DNA of 64,000 bases from Candidatus Heimdallarchaeota archaeon (GCA_026702845.1 JADCLS010000001.1:496001-560000); one strand, 5' to 3'; numbered from the stretch's first letter, positions 35,529-44,724 are shown. Translations and numbers: made by a program. Notes: generated from the letters alone by a model not told the origin.

Positions 35529-36157
35529 TTTTTCCTAGCTATTACACAATGATGTGTAGATCTCACCTGGAATGAGTGTAAAACTTCAAATTTCGCTTGT
35601 TCTAGCATATACTTATAATCATTCAACCCATATCGACTGAAATTTCTATGTTTTCGAATCACACTATCCATATCAAGATCATAATTACCAGAATTTTTGA
35701 AATATTCATGATATTCGTTGAGTGATGCCTGGCTCCAATCAAGTAGGATAAACACTCCACCTGGTTTTAATGATCGATGTATGTTTCTAATCACATCCCA
35801 AATATTTTCAAAGGATCGTAATACTCTTGATGAGAAAACCATATCCAGATTATCAGGAAGAGAAACATTCTCTTGCATGTGTTGTTGGATGGTTTGTAAT
35901 CGATCAGAATAGCTTGATAGATTAAGATTAACCTGTTCTAGCATTAATTTGGAGAGATCCAGAGCATAGATATATTGCACCTGAACTTTATCTGCTAAAT
36001 CTTTGAGGAGCAGACCTGGACCACATCCAATGTCTAACACGCGAGCATCATCAATCAGAAATGGTTGAACCTCTGTCCAGTAGCGTGTATTATGCACTCG
36101 AGCATATGAATCTATCATATTTTGAAGATAAGTCTCCTCTTCTTCTCTATTTTTCAC
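35525..36157 (-). CDS. Class I SAM-dependent methyltransferase
   Basis: A 210-aa Rossmann-type methyltransferase. Motif I is VLDIGCGPGLLLKDL (about 37-51), motif II has YALDLSKLMLEQ, and motif IV/V SSRVLRSF and LKPGGVFILLDWS follow. No substrate can be named; UbiE-like small-molecule methylation is possible. It overlaps the Sm-protein gene tail to tail. Confidence 0.8.
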   Translation of the reverse strand: MKNREEEETYLQNMIDSYARVHNTRYWTEVQPFLIDDARVLDIGCGPGLLLKDLADKVQVQYIYALDLSKLMLEQVNLNLSSYSDRLQTIQQHMQENVSLPDNLDMVFSSRVLRSFENIWDVIRNIHRSLKPGGVFILLDWSQASLNEYHEYFKNSGNYDLDMDSVIRKHRNFSRYGLNDYKYMLEQAKFEVLHSFQVRSTHHCVIARKN

Positions 36158-36207
36158 TAAAAATAGGATAGATTGTGAAGTTTATAATTGCATTGAATGT
36201 GGGATAC

Positions 36208-37113
36208 TTAAGATTTATAAATTTCCATGACATTAGAGAGTAATTCAATAGCATCTGATTTTGATCTTTGGAAGGCATTTCTTCCCATTATTGATCCAAA
36301 TCCTCCACCAGAATGAATCTCTTTAATCTCCTCTAATACTGCTTCAGTACCTTTAGCAGGACCTCCGGAGAATATGACTATTCGCTCACCATTAAATGCG
36401 GATTGAATTACATGTGAAATTCTATCAGATAATGTATCCTTCTTGATGTTCTCATATGATTTTTTAGCTGCTTCTAGTCCGATAACATCAGTGGGTGGTT
36501 TTACTTTGATGATATCAGCTCCCATCTGTGCTGCAATATGTGCATTGTATGCAATGATGTCTAGTGCTGTTTCATGATCTTTTGCCAATCCTTCTCCTCG
36601 AGCATATGACCAGATAACTGCTGCGAGACCCACATCATGTGCTTGTCTGATGAATTCAGCTAGAACTCCAAAATTTTCATTTTTTTGTGCAGTTCCTGGG
36701 TAGATTGTATATCCAATTCCGCTAACCCCTAGTTCCAATGCATCCTGAATTGATGAAGTGATGGCAGACATGGGATTATCAGTGGAATAAAGTGAATCAT
36801 TATTATTAACCTTCAAGATCAGGGGGATCTGACCAGGGAATTCATTGGCTGCTGCCTCGATAAATCCAAGTGGGGCTGCATATGCATTGCATCCAGCTTC
36901 TAATGCAAGCTCTACATGATATGAAGGATCATAGCCAGCAGGATTGGGTGCAAATGATCTTGCAGGACCATGTTCAAATCCTTGATCCACAGGAAGAATT
37001 ACCATTTTACCAGTGCCTGCAAGTTTACCAGTATTCATAATCTGGGAGAGTTTACCTCTCACACCTGCATTTCTGTGACCATAGTTAGAAAGTATCTCAG
37101 TTACTCTAGACAT
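36208..37113 (-). CDS. Fructose-1,6-bisphosphate aldolase, class I archaeal type
   Basis: A 301-aa DhnA-type class I aldolase. The substrate loop PVDQGFEHGP (about 40-50), the Schiff-base Lys in DIIKVKPP (about 200) and a phosphate loop near IFSGGPAKGTEA are seen. It cleaves or forms fructose-1,6-bisphosphate. Together with the GAPDH in this window it supports a glycolytic or gluconeogenic route. The longer N-terminus (HRNAGVRGKLSQIM) is like that of bacterial FbaB. Confidence 0.9.
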   Translation of the reverse strand: MSRVTEILSNYGHRNAGVRGKLSQIMNTGKLAGTGKMVILPVDQGFEHGPARSFAPNPAGYDPSYHVELALEAGCNAYAAPLGFIEAAANEFPGQIPLILKVNNNDSLYSTDNPMSAITSSIQDALELGVSGIGYTIYPGTAQKNENFGVLAEFIRQAHDVGLAAVIWSYARGEGLAKDHETALDIIAYNAHIAAQMGADIIKVKPPTDVIGLEAAKKSYENIKKDTLSDRISHVIQSAFNGERIVIFSGGPAKGTEAVLEEIKEIHSGGGFGSIMGRNAFQRSKSDAIELLSNVMEIYKS

Positions 37114-37197
37114 TTCAATTCAGAGATTGTATACTGATTTATTAATTTTTGTTTTTGTTGAAGTAACAAGATTGGCTTTTGAATGCATAGAGATTTA

Positions 37198-38250
37198 TTA
37201 TTCCGGTGGTAAGATAAAGTGAAATGACTTAGAAACACATTGATTCAATCTTTCTTGTTCCTCAAGATCGAATTTCTTTTTTTCAGAGATTATATCCACA
37301 TCATTGGAAAGCTGTTCCATTGCTAATCTGATAAGAGGAGAAACAGAATCAGCAATTACCGCAATAAAGTGATTATTACCCCAATGAAAATAGATGCGTA
37401 GATTGTTTTCTATAAGTAAATCCAATGGCTTTACTTGAGAATCAAAGAATTCCGAAATAATGGTAGATAGAGCTGTTAACCAATTTGATAGTAAAGAACT
37501 ATATGTCGATTGTTGGGTTTTAGCAAATTCCTTGCTATAGATCAAACCACCCTGATCTGTGTGTATAAGGACCATAAAATGATTATTGATGTTGAAAAAT
37601 CTGACACGATCCACCTTCATTAACATCCACAAATTATGACTGAGCACAAAAAAAATGGTTACAAAATAGATTAGAAGAAAAGGTAGCTCTACAAAATAAA
37701 TTTTCAAAAGTAATAACGGAAATACAATGATTAGAATGAAAGTACTATTCTTGAAGGTTATTAATTCCAAGTTTTTCAACTGTCGTTCAGAATTTGAGTT
37801 CCCCACATTTGAGTAGTCAATAACGATGAGAAAGAATAATACCAAAGGTATGATTAGGATAAATTTATCTGATAACCAATGAAGATAATCATTTTCTGAG
37901 ACTTTCATATACAATAAATTGAAAACCAGCTGTCCAGAAAAGAGGGTAGAAAAGAATATACTTCGCTTCAATGAGACTTTATCGTAGAAGATTAGACTTA
38001 CTGATGTTGTAAGAAAATATGCACTGAGGATAACTGCTGAATCTGCAATTATTTTCAATATCCAGTATGTTTCATTATAAATAATAAATACACTTGATGA
38101 TAAAACCCAAATTCCAAGCATACCGAATCCCAAACGAATACTTATCTGAATTTTAGACATCTCGCTCTTTGCCCTCCAATAATATTGCAATAATACTGAT
38201 TGGAATAATAAGATGGTCGCAAAGGTGATAACTAGAGTATTGAATAACAC
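37198..38250 (-). CDS. Seven-helix membrane protein with longin/roadblock-like C-terminal domain
   Basis: A 350-aa protein. About seven hydrophobic helices lie in residues 1-205 (from MLFNTLVITFATILLFQ to IYFVTIFFVLSHNLWML). The soluble tail (about 210-340) is alpha/beta: strands HFMVLIHTDQGGLIYSK and LDLLIENNLRIYFHW, then HFIAVIADSVSPLIRLAMEQL. This order suggests a longin or roadblock fold, common in Asgard archaea and associated with small GTPases. The fold is an inference. Confidence 0.55.
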   Translation of the reverse strand: MLFNTLVITFATILLFQSVLLQYYWRAKSEMSKIQISIRLGFGMLGIWVLSSSVFIIYNETYWILKIIADSAVILSAYFLTTSVSLIFYDKVSLKRSIFFSTLFSGQLVFNLLYMKVSENDYLHWLSDKFILIIPLVLFFLIVIDYSNVGNSNSERQLKNLELITFKNSTFILIIVFPLLLLKIYFVELPFLLIYFVTIFFVLSHNLWMLMKVDRVRFFNINNHFMVLIHTDQGGLIYSKEFAKTQQSTYSSLLSNWLTALSTIISEFFDSQVKPLDLLIENNLRIYFHWGNNHFIAVIADSVSPLIRLAMEQLSNDVDIISEKKKFDLEEQERLNQCVSKSFHFILPPE

Positions 38251-38309
38251 AGTTACTTATGGAACATTAATATTACATAAAAATCTACTTCACAATAATT
38301 GGATTAAAT

Positions 38310-38663
38310 TTATCCAGCGATTGAAATTGGAATAAGCAACAAGGTGTCTCCTTCCTCTACGTCATAATTAGAAATAATATCATCTGGATCAAGAGTTCTT
38401 CCTGCATACGAAAGATGGAACTCATCAGCAGGCAAACTGAATATCTGACTTACAGTGTACTTAATATCTGCTACCGGTGCCTCAAGCGAGATGAGCATCT
38501 TTTCCTGTCTTTGTGATGGACCTATAGTGGATTGGAAGTACACTGAAATTTTACTTCCTTTTGTAGGATTTTTAGAAATCACCTTCTTTTTGTCTGGTTC
38601 AATTACTTCTTCAGTATCAAGATCCATGGATAAATCTTCAAATTCATCATATTCTTCTGACAT
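38310..38663 (-). CDS. Ubiquitin-like protein with N-terminal acidic extension
   Basis: A 117-aa protein. After an acidic, disordered N-terminus (about 1-35) comes a ubiquitin fold: KISVYFQS as strand 1, ISLEAPVADIKYTVSQIF as strand 2 and helix, FHLSYAGRTLDPDD as the ubiquitin-like QRLIFAGKQLEDG region, SNYDVEEGDTLLLI as the last turn and strand. It ends PISIAG, with a single Gly and no GG. It may be a processed precursor lacking the diglycine, a scaffold, or a domain bound by Ub-type receptors. No E1, E2, E3 or deubiquitinase is in the window. Confidence 0.75.
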   Translation of the reverse strand: MSEEYDEFEDLSMDLDTEEVIEPDKKKVISKNPTKGSKISVYFQSTIGPSQRQEKMLISLEAPVADIKYTVSQIFSLPADEFHLSYAGRTLDPDDIISNYDVEEGDTLLLIPISIAG

Positions 38664-38846
38664 AATATATCCTCTATGTTGGCTAATGAGTTAATAGAAC
38701 ATAAGGATTATTTGTTCATGATAAACTCGAGTTAGATTTTTGTGCTCGTTTGAATGTATATGCAACCGATTTCATCATTTCTGACCGAATTTATCTCCAA
38801 GTTAAGATAACTATATGAATTATTTTGTGAGTAATCAATTATCGTT

Positions 38847-39788
38847 ATGACTGAAGATGAATCATCAAGTACTGCGGGGTTACAGCGAGTATTTTACGAG
38901 TGCGCAGTCTGCAACCAGACAATTAATTTCACAATGGAAAAAGCAGTACATCTGGAAAGACAGGAATTGAAAATTAATGGGTTGGCAAGTTATATTGATA
39001 AACATGCAGATAAAGCAGGAAATGATCATGGAGTGAAACTTTTCATTGATCCCAATTTCCATGTGCGAACCAATCATGAGCTCAAGATAGAAGAAAAGAA
39101 AAAATCAGCCATACCGATGCCAGGATTGAAAGTTACTGAAATATCCTCGAATTACCCCTGGAAAACCTGGGCTCGATTAGATTTGGAACTTAAATCCGAG
39201 AAAGTGAAATTTGCTCTTAATCTAGACAGGGAAGCCAGTGAAAAAGACCACACAATAAGTTCTAAAATACAGACACAATCAACGTTAGGTCTTGTTGAGT
39301 GTAGTGTTGATGCTATAGTTCATGAAAATGCATCTGTGACCTTTCAGTATATCTCCTTATGGATGCAGAGTTTGTGTAATTCATTAGAATTAGCTGCTTC
39401 TATTCATATCGATTTAGTTCCTGAAGTACTTCGATATATTGATACACACACCTATCGTGAAATTACTCCAGCTGATAAGAAGATCATAGCTATTCTCATA
39501 GATAAAGCATCTATCCTCTATCCTAAGAGGGATACTATAGAAATGTTGCAGAAATATGGTCCTGGTTTGACCTTAATCGAGCTTAGTTCAGCACAATTTA
39601 CCAAGATTGCAATCAAATTAAGTGAATTTGATAAATTTACCATGAGAGATATTCAAGATATACTAAAGGATGAGATGATTGAAAATGCAGTGTTAGAAGA
39701 GGAAGTTATCATCCTGGCTCTTTTCTATCTTCTCTCAATGGATGCATTTGATTACAAATTATCCTATCTACATCAGAATTTTGATTGA
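38847..39788 (+). CDS. Conserved-looking protein with N-terminal CxxC, function unknown
   Basis: A 313-aa protein. Residues 17-21 hold CAVC, half a zinc knuckle without a clear second pair. The middle (about 80-150) is beta-rich and the C-terminal half (about 155-310) is helical with alternating Leu and acid residues. No family is recognised. It is divergent from the ubiquitin-like gene across 183 bp, so the two may share regulation. Confidence 0.5.
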   Translation: MTEDESSSTAGLQRVFYECAVCNQTINFTMEKAVHLERQELKINGLASYIDKHADKAGNDHGVKLFIDPNFHVRTNHELKIEEKKKSAIPMPGLKVTEISSNYPWKTWARLDLELKSEKVKFALNLDREASEKDHTISSKIQTQSTLGLVECSVDAIVHENASVTFQYISLWMQSLCNSLELAASIHIDLVPEVLRYIDTHTYREITPADKKIIAILIDKASILYPKRDTIEMLQKYGPGLTLIELSSAQFTKIAIKLSEFDKFTMRDIQDILKDEMIENAVLEEEVIILALFYLLSMDAFDYKLSYLHQNFD

Positions 39789-39871
39789 ATAATTTATGCT
39801 AAGCATTATTAATTATCAATAAATATGAAAAAAACACTGCTGAATTGAATAAAATTTAATAGTCATAAAAA

Positions 39872-41071
39872 GTGAAAAAATCACATATGAGCCCTGATTC
39901 AACAAGGCCTACATCCTCTATGTTCTTCAATGTTGTAAAATCAATACTAAAGGGTGATGGGTCATTACGTAGGATTGCTAGTCATCCGGGGGGAAAGAAT
40001 TTTTCCATTATATTTGCTTATATCACTTCAAAGGCATTTAAAGAGTTATTATTGACCAAGAACACTAACGAAAAGCTAGGGAAAGATATTTTTGGGCAAT
40101 TATGGTTAAGTCCAAGAGAATTTTTGATAGCAATGGAATGGATCCACGAAGACGGACAACCAAATCAATATGCTATTCAATTGACTACAACATTCTTTAA
40201 CTCATTTGTGCAGGATAAAGCTCTTGAATCCAAAGAGTTGGGAGATACATACAAATTCAGGTATATGAAAGATCTCGATTTTCCAGATGATGAACAAATC
40301 GCACTTGCCAGGGAATCTAACAATTTATTTATGATGGCTATTGATGATCTGATCACGCATATCCAGCCTTCTTTAACCAAGGGAGAACCCACAGCAAGCA
40401 GAGGCAGTGCTGTAATGCAACCACTATGGGAATCGTTACACAATGATCCCCTTGTTACCGCTTTCAGAGAGGAGCACATCAGAAATATAATCAGTAGTTT
40501 TCCCAAGGTGAATGAAGAGATGAAATTTGTGGAGATAGGAGTATTTACAGGTCTTGTAACAGCAGATTTGATTGATGCCTTGGTTGAGCACTACTCCAAT
40601 ATCACCATAAAGTATTATTGTGTGGATGATGTGGACCCACTTCTTCAACGGGCAAGGCAGAAAATTGAGTATCATATCAATCAACTGGCACCAAAACTGA
40701 TTGAGAAGGGAATAACAATTGACATGGAGTATATTGTGCAGGAATACACAGAACCACTGAAATTTGAGCCGAATTCAATTGATCTGATAGCCGGGTTCCA
40801 GATTTTCCATTACATGGCAGATGAGTACAGAGAAGCTTTTCTACGCAATATTAATCAGGTATTGATTCAAGATGGTGTGTTCTGTCTTGGTCAGTCCACA
40901 TCTCATTCCGAGGAGTTCCCATATCCCTTCACATTAATTTATAGCTCGAGTGAGAAATTTTCTGGTTATCCAACTAAGGATGAGCTTAAACTTATAGCAA
41001 CAAGTTATTTCTCTAGTATTAAGGCCACTGGATTAGACGCCATCTGGACCATGAAAAAACCGAAAAAGTAA
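39872..41071 (+). CDS. SAM-dependent methyltransferase with N-terminal helical domain
   Basis: A 399-aa protein. The N-terminal half is helical and not recognised. The C-terminal half is a class I methyltransferase: FVEIGVFTGLVTADLIDAL (motif I, about 225), YYCVDDVDPLLQRARQ (motif II) and IDLIAGFQIFHYM with LIQDGVFCLGQS (motifs IV-V). Such fusions occur in archaeal natural-product or lipid methylation; the substrate is unknown. A GTG start at 39872 or an ATG at 39887 is possible. It ends 1 nt before the end of the fumarylacetoacetase gene on the other strand. Confidence 0.72.
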   Translation: MKKSHMSPDSTRPTSSMFFNVVKSILKGDGSLRRIASHPGGKNFSIIFAYITSKAFKELLLTKNTNEKLGKDIFGQLWLSPREFLIAMEWIHEDGQPNQYAIQLTTTFFNSFVQDKALESKELGDTYKFRYMKDLDFPDDEQIALARESNNLFMMAIDDLITHIQPSLTKGEPTASRGSAVMQPLWESLHNDPLVTAFREEHIRNIISSFPKVNEEMKFVEIGVFTGLVTADLIDALVEHYSNITIKYYCVDDVDPLLQRARQKIEYHINQLAPKLIEKGITIDMEYIVQEYTEPLKFEPNSIDLIAGFQIFHYMADEYREAFLRNINQVLIQDGVFCLGQSTSHSEEFPYPFTLIYSSSEKFSGYPTKDELKLIATSYFSSIKATGLDAIWTMKKPKK

Positions 41072-41072
41072 A

Positions 41073-42338
41073 TCAGTTAGAAAGTGCTGGCAATACTTTA
41101 GTGATAACATCACCAAAACCCACCCGGTATCCATCTCCCTGACACCATCCACGAAGGATAACTGTATCCCCATCCTCAAGATATGTGCGTTTCTCAGAAT
41201 CACTAATAAATACAGGTTCTTTACCAAGTAAGGTTATCTCGATCAAACTACCTCGTTCATGCATACCTTCTCCAGAAATTGTACCTGATCCCAGTAAGTC
41301 CCCTGTTCTCATGTTACAACCATTGATGGTGTGATGGGCCAGTTGCTGATGAATACTCCAGTATAAATTAGTTGCATTGGATCTAGTTACTGTCTTAGGC
41401 GTATTCATCTCCTCTGATTGAATATCCACCTCCAAATTAATATTATACGCATTGTTGCCCTCAAATCTCAAATAAGGTAACGGTACGGGATCTTGTTCCA
41501 CCCCCTTCACTCTAAATGGCTCAAGAGCTTGTAGAGGTACAACCCATGCTGAGATGGAAGTAGCAAAATTCTTGGCAAGGAATGGACCCAAGGGTCGGTA
41601 TTCCCATACTTGTACATCTCGTGCAGACCAATCGTTGATCAAAATCATGCCAAATATGTGTTTCTCAGCATTCTGAATATTTATTGGTTTCCCCAGCTCA
41701 TTAGGTGTACCTACAAAGAATCCCATCTCAAGTTCAAAATCCAGTCGTCTAGTAGGACCAAAATCAGGTGTGGTCTTCTCAGGCGATTTGGTTTGTCCCA
41801 GAGGTCTATGTATGGGTTCTCCTGAGAGAATGATGGAAGAGGATCGACCATGATAGGCAACTGGCAAATGTTTCCAATTATCCATGAGTGCATTATCGGG
41901 GCCTCTGATTAAAGAACCCACATTGAAGGCATGGTAGTAGGAGGAGTAGAAATCGGTGAATTCAGGTACTTCGACGGGGAGATATAAAGTGGACTTATCC
42001 ATGGGAACAAACACATGTGCCCGTAAATCTAGGTTATCTCTTAAATCTGGAGTATTTTCATCCAGAAGGTACTGCAATTTCTTCCGTACTCCTGACCACA
42101 CACTATATCCTGTTGCCATGAATGCATTGAGAGTTGGTTGATCAAAAACTGATCCCTCGTATAGGCCTGTAAACATACCCTCTGCCTCGAGAATAGACAA
42201 ATCTAGGATGAAATCACCAATGGCAACACCTACTCGTCTCTTAGATATTGTCTCATCTGAAAATATTCCATAGGGAAGGTTCTGTATGGGAAAATCAGAT
42301 GTTTCGTCAACAGCAATAAATGATTGAAGTATAGTCAT
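41073..42338 (-). CDS. fahA: Fumarylacetoacetase
   Basis: A 421-aa FAH. The N-terminal SH3-like domain is followed by the catalytic domain: DFYSSYYHAFNVGSLIRG (the His equivalent to the catalytic His of mammalian FAH), HLPVAYHGRSSSI, FELEMGFFVG with the metal Asp/Glu, and NDWSARD. It splits fumarylacetoacetate to fumarate and acetoacetate in tyrosine breakdown. The length matches eukaryotic FAH. FAH is uncommon in archaea. It lies on the same strand as DinB and two small genes, and its upstream pathway genes are not in the window. Confidence 0.93.
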   Translation of the reverse strand: MTILQSFIAVDETSDFPIQNLPYGIFSDETISKRRVGVAIGDFILDLSILEAEGMFTGLYEGSVFDQPTLNAFMATGYSVWSGVRKKLQYLLDENTPDLRDNLDLRAHVFVPMDKSTLYLPVEVPEFTDFYSSYYHAFNVGSLIRGPDNALMDNWKHLPVAYHGRSSSIILSGEPIHRPLGQTKSPEKTTPDFGPTRRLDFELEMGFFVGTPNELGKPINIQNAEKHIFGMILINDWSARDVQVWEYRPLGPFLAKNFATSISAWVVPLQALEPFRVKGVEQDPVPLPYLRFEGNNAYNINLEVDIQSEEMNTPKTVTRSNATNLYWSIHQQLAHHTINGCNMRTGDLLGSGTISGEGMHERGSLIEITLLGKEPVFISDSEKRTYLEDGDTVILRGWCQGDGYRVGFGDVITKVLPALSN

Positions 42339-42388
42339 GTATGATAGTCATAAAATGTATGTAAACAAATAACTTTCGATATTTGAGA

Positions 42389-42877
42389 TTATTCTGGAAC
42401 TTCCAGAAAATACAGTACCATGTCTGTTGATGGTAATGCTGGCAATCCTTCCATCTTGAAGTAAGTTGAGAGCTGACCTCGATGATAATTTGGATGTGCT
42501 GTGAGGTGAAGGAGAATGTGCTTTTGTTTCCGAGAATATTTCTTTCCATCTAGCGATGTGTACTGTACTTCTTGCTCCAATTCCTCATCAGATAGGAAAT
42601 CCACATAACCCAACATTAAATGATCCAGTTCAATCCATTTTCTTTCCAACTCAGACCAATTGTTAAAATCTGCAGCCTTGATTGTATCAGTAGGAGATTC
42701 TCCCTGCAACCGTTGGTACCACATTTCAAAAGAAGCAAATATATGAACGATTCGATCGAGTAGATTACCATAAGGTGTTTCACGATTTAATTCCTCAAAT
42801 TGCATTTCTGAAAACACTTGACGATATCGCCTATTAGCCCATGCATTCCAAGCAAACATAGTGCTCAGGGTATTCAT
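42389..42877 (-). CDS. DinB-family metal-dependent enzyme
   Basis: A 162-aa four-helix DinB/YfiT-like protein. Metal-ligand histidines are seen at VHIFASFEMW (about 47) and HLTAHPNYHRGQ (about 130-140, the His-x3-His pair). Relatives act as thiol-dependent S-transferases or maleylpyruvate isomerases. Its position 50 nt before fumarylacetoacetase makes a maleylacetoacetate isomerase-type role plausible, since the isomerase is the preceding step of tyrosine breakdown. That is an inference. Confidence 0.72.
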   Translation of the reverse strand: MNTLSTMFAWNAWANRRYRQVFSEMQFEELNRETPYGNLLDRIVHIFASFEMWYQRLQGESPTDTIKAADFNNWSELERKWIELDHLMLGYVDFLSDEELEQEVQYTSLDGKKYSRKQKHILLHLTAHPNYHRGQLSTYFKMEGLPALPSTDMVLYFLEVPE

Positions 42878-42913
42878 ACTAATCGTTTAGAGTAGATCTA
42901 ATTAAGTCTTGAG

Positions 42914-43255
42914 TTAAAAGAAATTGGGATCTTCAGAAAAACCATCGAGGATCTCACGAATAATATCAAGTAATGCCTGTTCCTGTTCTGTTATTATATT
43001 GTCGTACTCTGCAAGGCTGATTGCATCATCCTCAATCTTTCGAACTAGAAATTCTAGATTAGCTCTCTCTGTACTGGTCAGGATTTTGTCCTCCCAGGCC
43101 TCTCGTAGATTATTTATCAAATTATTGACGTTTAGATCCGTGGAACTGAGAATACGACCTTCATCAAAATCAATCTGGCCATCTTCTTTCGCCTGCTTGA
43201 ACAAGCGGATGAGTAATTGCCATGCCTTGGATTTGATAATATCCTCGTTCATCAT
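42914..43255 (-). CDS. Small helical protein, paralogue of the one at 19091-19432
   Basis: A 113-aa all-helical protein with EF-hand-like spacing (EDGQIDFDEGRIL, EDKILTSTERANLE, YDNIITEQEQALLD). It aligns with the protein at 19091-19432 over about 95 residues. Function unknown. It lies between the ferredoxin-type gene cluster and the DinB gene on the same strand, 36 nt before DinB. Confidence 0.6.
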   Translation of the reverse strand: MMNEDIIKSKAWQLLIRLFKQAKEDGQIDFDEGRILSSTDLNVNNLINNLREAWEDKILTSTERANLEFLVRKIEDDAISLAEYDNIITEQEQALLDIIREILDGFSEDPNFF

Positions 43256-43349
43256 TTAGAGGTGCACATCACGATATATAAACTATAACTAAATTTGGAC
43301 ATAGAATCATAGTATATGTTAATTTAACCTGTCAATCGTTCGAGTTTAA

Positions 43350-43685
43350 TTATTCTTTTTTCTTCTTTCGAGGTTCAGGTTTTACTGTTTCTGGATCGAT
43401 TGCATCAATCTCCCCACCGGGTAGTGTGGGTATCTCTACAATGGCGTTAGCAGGGCATACTGAAGTGCATATGTGGCAGCCCTTGCAGTATGTCTGATTG
43501 ATCTCAGGGAACCCCTCATCATTGATGCTAAAACAATCATCAGGGCAGTGAAGAACACATTGCATGCATTTAATGCAGTTATACTCAAATAATGCAGGTC
43601 TGGATGTTCTCCATTCACTGGTACGTCCAGCTACACCATCCATGGGTGGAACAATTGGATGTACATATCTCTTCTGTTCTGTCAT
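43350..43685 (-). CDS. porD: Pyruvate:ferredoxin oxidoreductase delta subunit (2x[4Fe-4S])
   Basis: A 111-aa ferredoxin-like subunit with two CxxCxxCxxxC clusters: CIKCMQCVLHCPDDC and CKGCHICTSVCP (about 35-82), and a C-terminal basic tail. It passes electrons from the alpha/beta catalytic subunits to ferredoxin. It starts 1 nt after the gamma-subunit stop on the same strand. The alpha and beta subunits are divergent. Confidence 0.9.
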   Translation of the reverse strand: MTEQKRYVHPIVPPMDGVAGRTSEWRTSRPALFEYNCIKCMQCVLHCPDDCFSINDEGFPEINQTYCKGCHICTSVCPANAIVEIPTLPGGEIDAIDPETVKPEPRKKKKE

Positions 43686-43686
43686 T

Positions 43687-44283
43687 TTAGTTAATCTCCT
43701 GTAAATTTATCAGTTTTGTACCCTCATAAGTCAAATCTACTGCCTTGTGATTTGCCTCGAGATATTCAGACTTACCAAATACATCATCAATTGCCTTATG
43801 GAGTGATTCCATGGTGAGTATGCCACTTGTTGCCAAAAAAGAGCCTAGCATGGGTATGGCAACCATGTATGAGCCAGCTCTGACTAGACCCACATCCTCT
43901 GTGATTTGCTGTACATTGCACAGGCCAAATTTTGCTGGATTGTATATTTTGTAAGAATCAGGTACCTCAAATCCATTGAGTGTGAGAGATCCCTCTCCAT
44001 CAAAGATGTCACCGTCAAAGAACCTGGGAACAAGCGTGAAATCTAGAGCAACCACATCGGTTGGTCTCTCAATTTGTGCATGTCTTCTGATTGGTTTATC
44101 ATCAATTTTCACTGAGGTCTGAACTGGTGCTCCTCGTCTCTCAGCACCATATTTGGGTATACTGACCACATACTTACCATCGTAGGTGGCTGCCTTGGCG
44201 AGAACGGTACCCATCGTAACGCCTCCTTGACCACCTCGGGATAGAATAGCTATATCATGTCTTGCATCTGTAATAATAATCAC
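43687..44283 (-). CDS. porC: Pyruvate:ferredoxin oxidoreductase gamma subunit
   Basis: A 198-aa PorC/gamma subunit. ILSRGGQGGVTMGTVLA near the N-terminus binds the CoA-side region and GAERRGAPVQTSVKI is a typical gamma block. It belongs to the 2-oxoacid ferredoxin oxidoreductase complex with the divergent alpha and beta subunits. It is followed directly by porD. Confidence 0.9.
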   Translation of the reverse strand: MIIITDARHDIAILSRGGQGGVTMGTVLAKAATYDGKYVVSIPKYGAERRGAPVQTSVKIDDKPIRRHAQIERPTDVVALDFTLVPRFFDGDIFDGEGSLTLNGFEVPDSYKIYNPAKFGLCNVQQITEDVGLVRAGSYMVAIPMLGSFLATSGILTMESLHKAIDDVFGKSEYLEANHKAVDLTYEGTKLINLQEIN

Positions 44284-44724
44284 CCTAGAATATAAAGTAA
44301 AACAAGGATCTGTACCTATTTAAAAGGAATTTTGCTGGCTTTTTTAAAAAATCATAGGAACATGGGTAAAAAAGTGATAGGAGATTTGAATAAAAAATCG
44401 ACATTAGTACGAAGATCAGATTTTTCACCACTGAACGTTTTGAAAGTATTACAACTAAGAATCGTTCGGTTCCTCCGAAATTCAGAATGACCACTCCTAA
44501 TTTGGGAATTTTATTTTTCACTATCAGAAAAAAATTACATTTTTAGAGTAGGAGTAGCCATTCTACAAAAAAACAGATTTCGCATTCGTACAATTGTTCA
44601 TAATTCCTTGTTTTTATTTGTTGAATGTAATCCAATGATAATATGATATAAATAAAAACAATAAAATTGTCCAAATGTATTAGATTTTACGTCTACAGAA
44701 TTCTTGTTTATAGGAGTTTTTTAT
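44284..44724. promoter_or_regulatory. 441-bp divergent promoter region of the por operons
   Basis: No gene is supported. It holds promoters for porCD (minus) and porAB (plus). A TATA-like GATATAAATAAAA lies near 44645-44660, about 70 nt before the porA start. GGAG at 44713-44716 is the porA ribosome site. It also contains the imperfect inverted repeat at 44484-44564 and a short hairpin TTCGG-TTCCT-CCGAA near 44465-44479. Confidence 0.5.
44484..44564. repeat. Imperfect 16-bp inverted repeat between the divergent por operons
   Basis: AGAATGACCACTCCTA (44484-44499) pairs with TAGGAGTAGCCATTCT (44549-44564), 14 of 16 positions, spaced by 49 bp. It could form a long hairpin in a transcript leader or be a pair of half-sites for a regulator controlling both operons. 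The function is not known. Confidence 0.45.
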
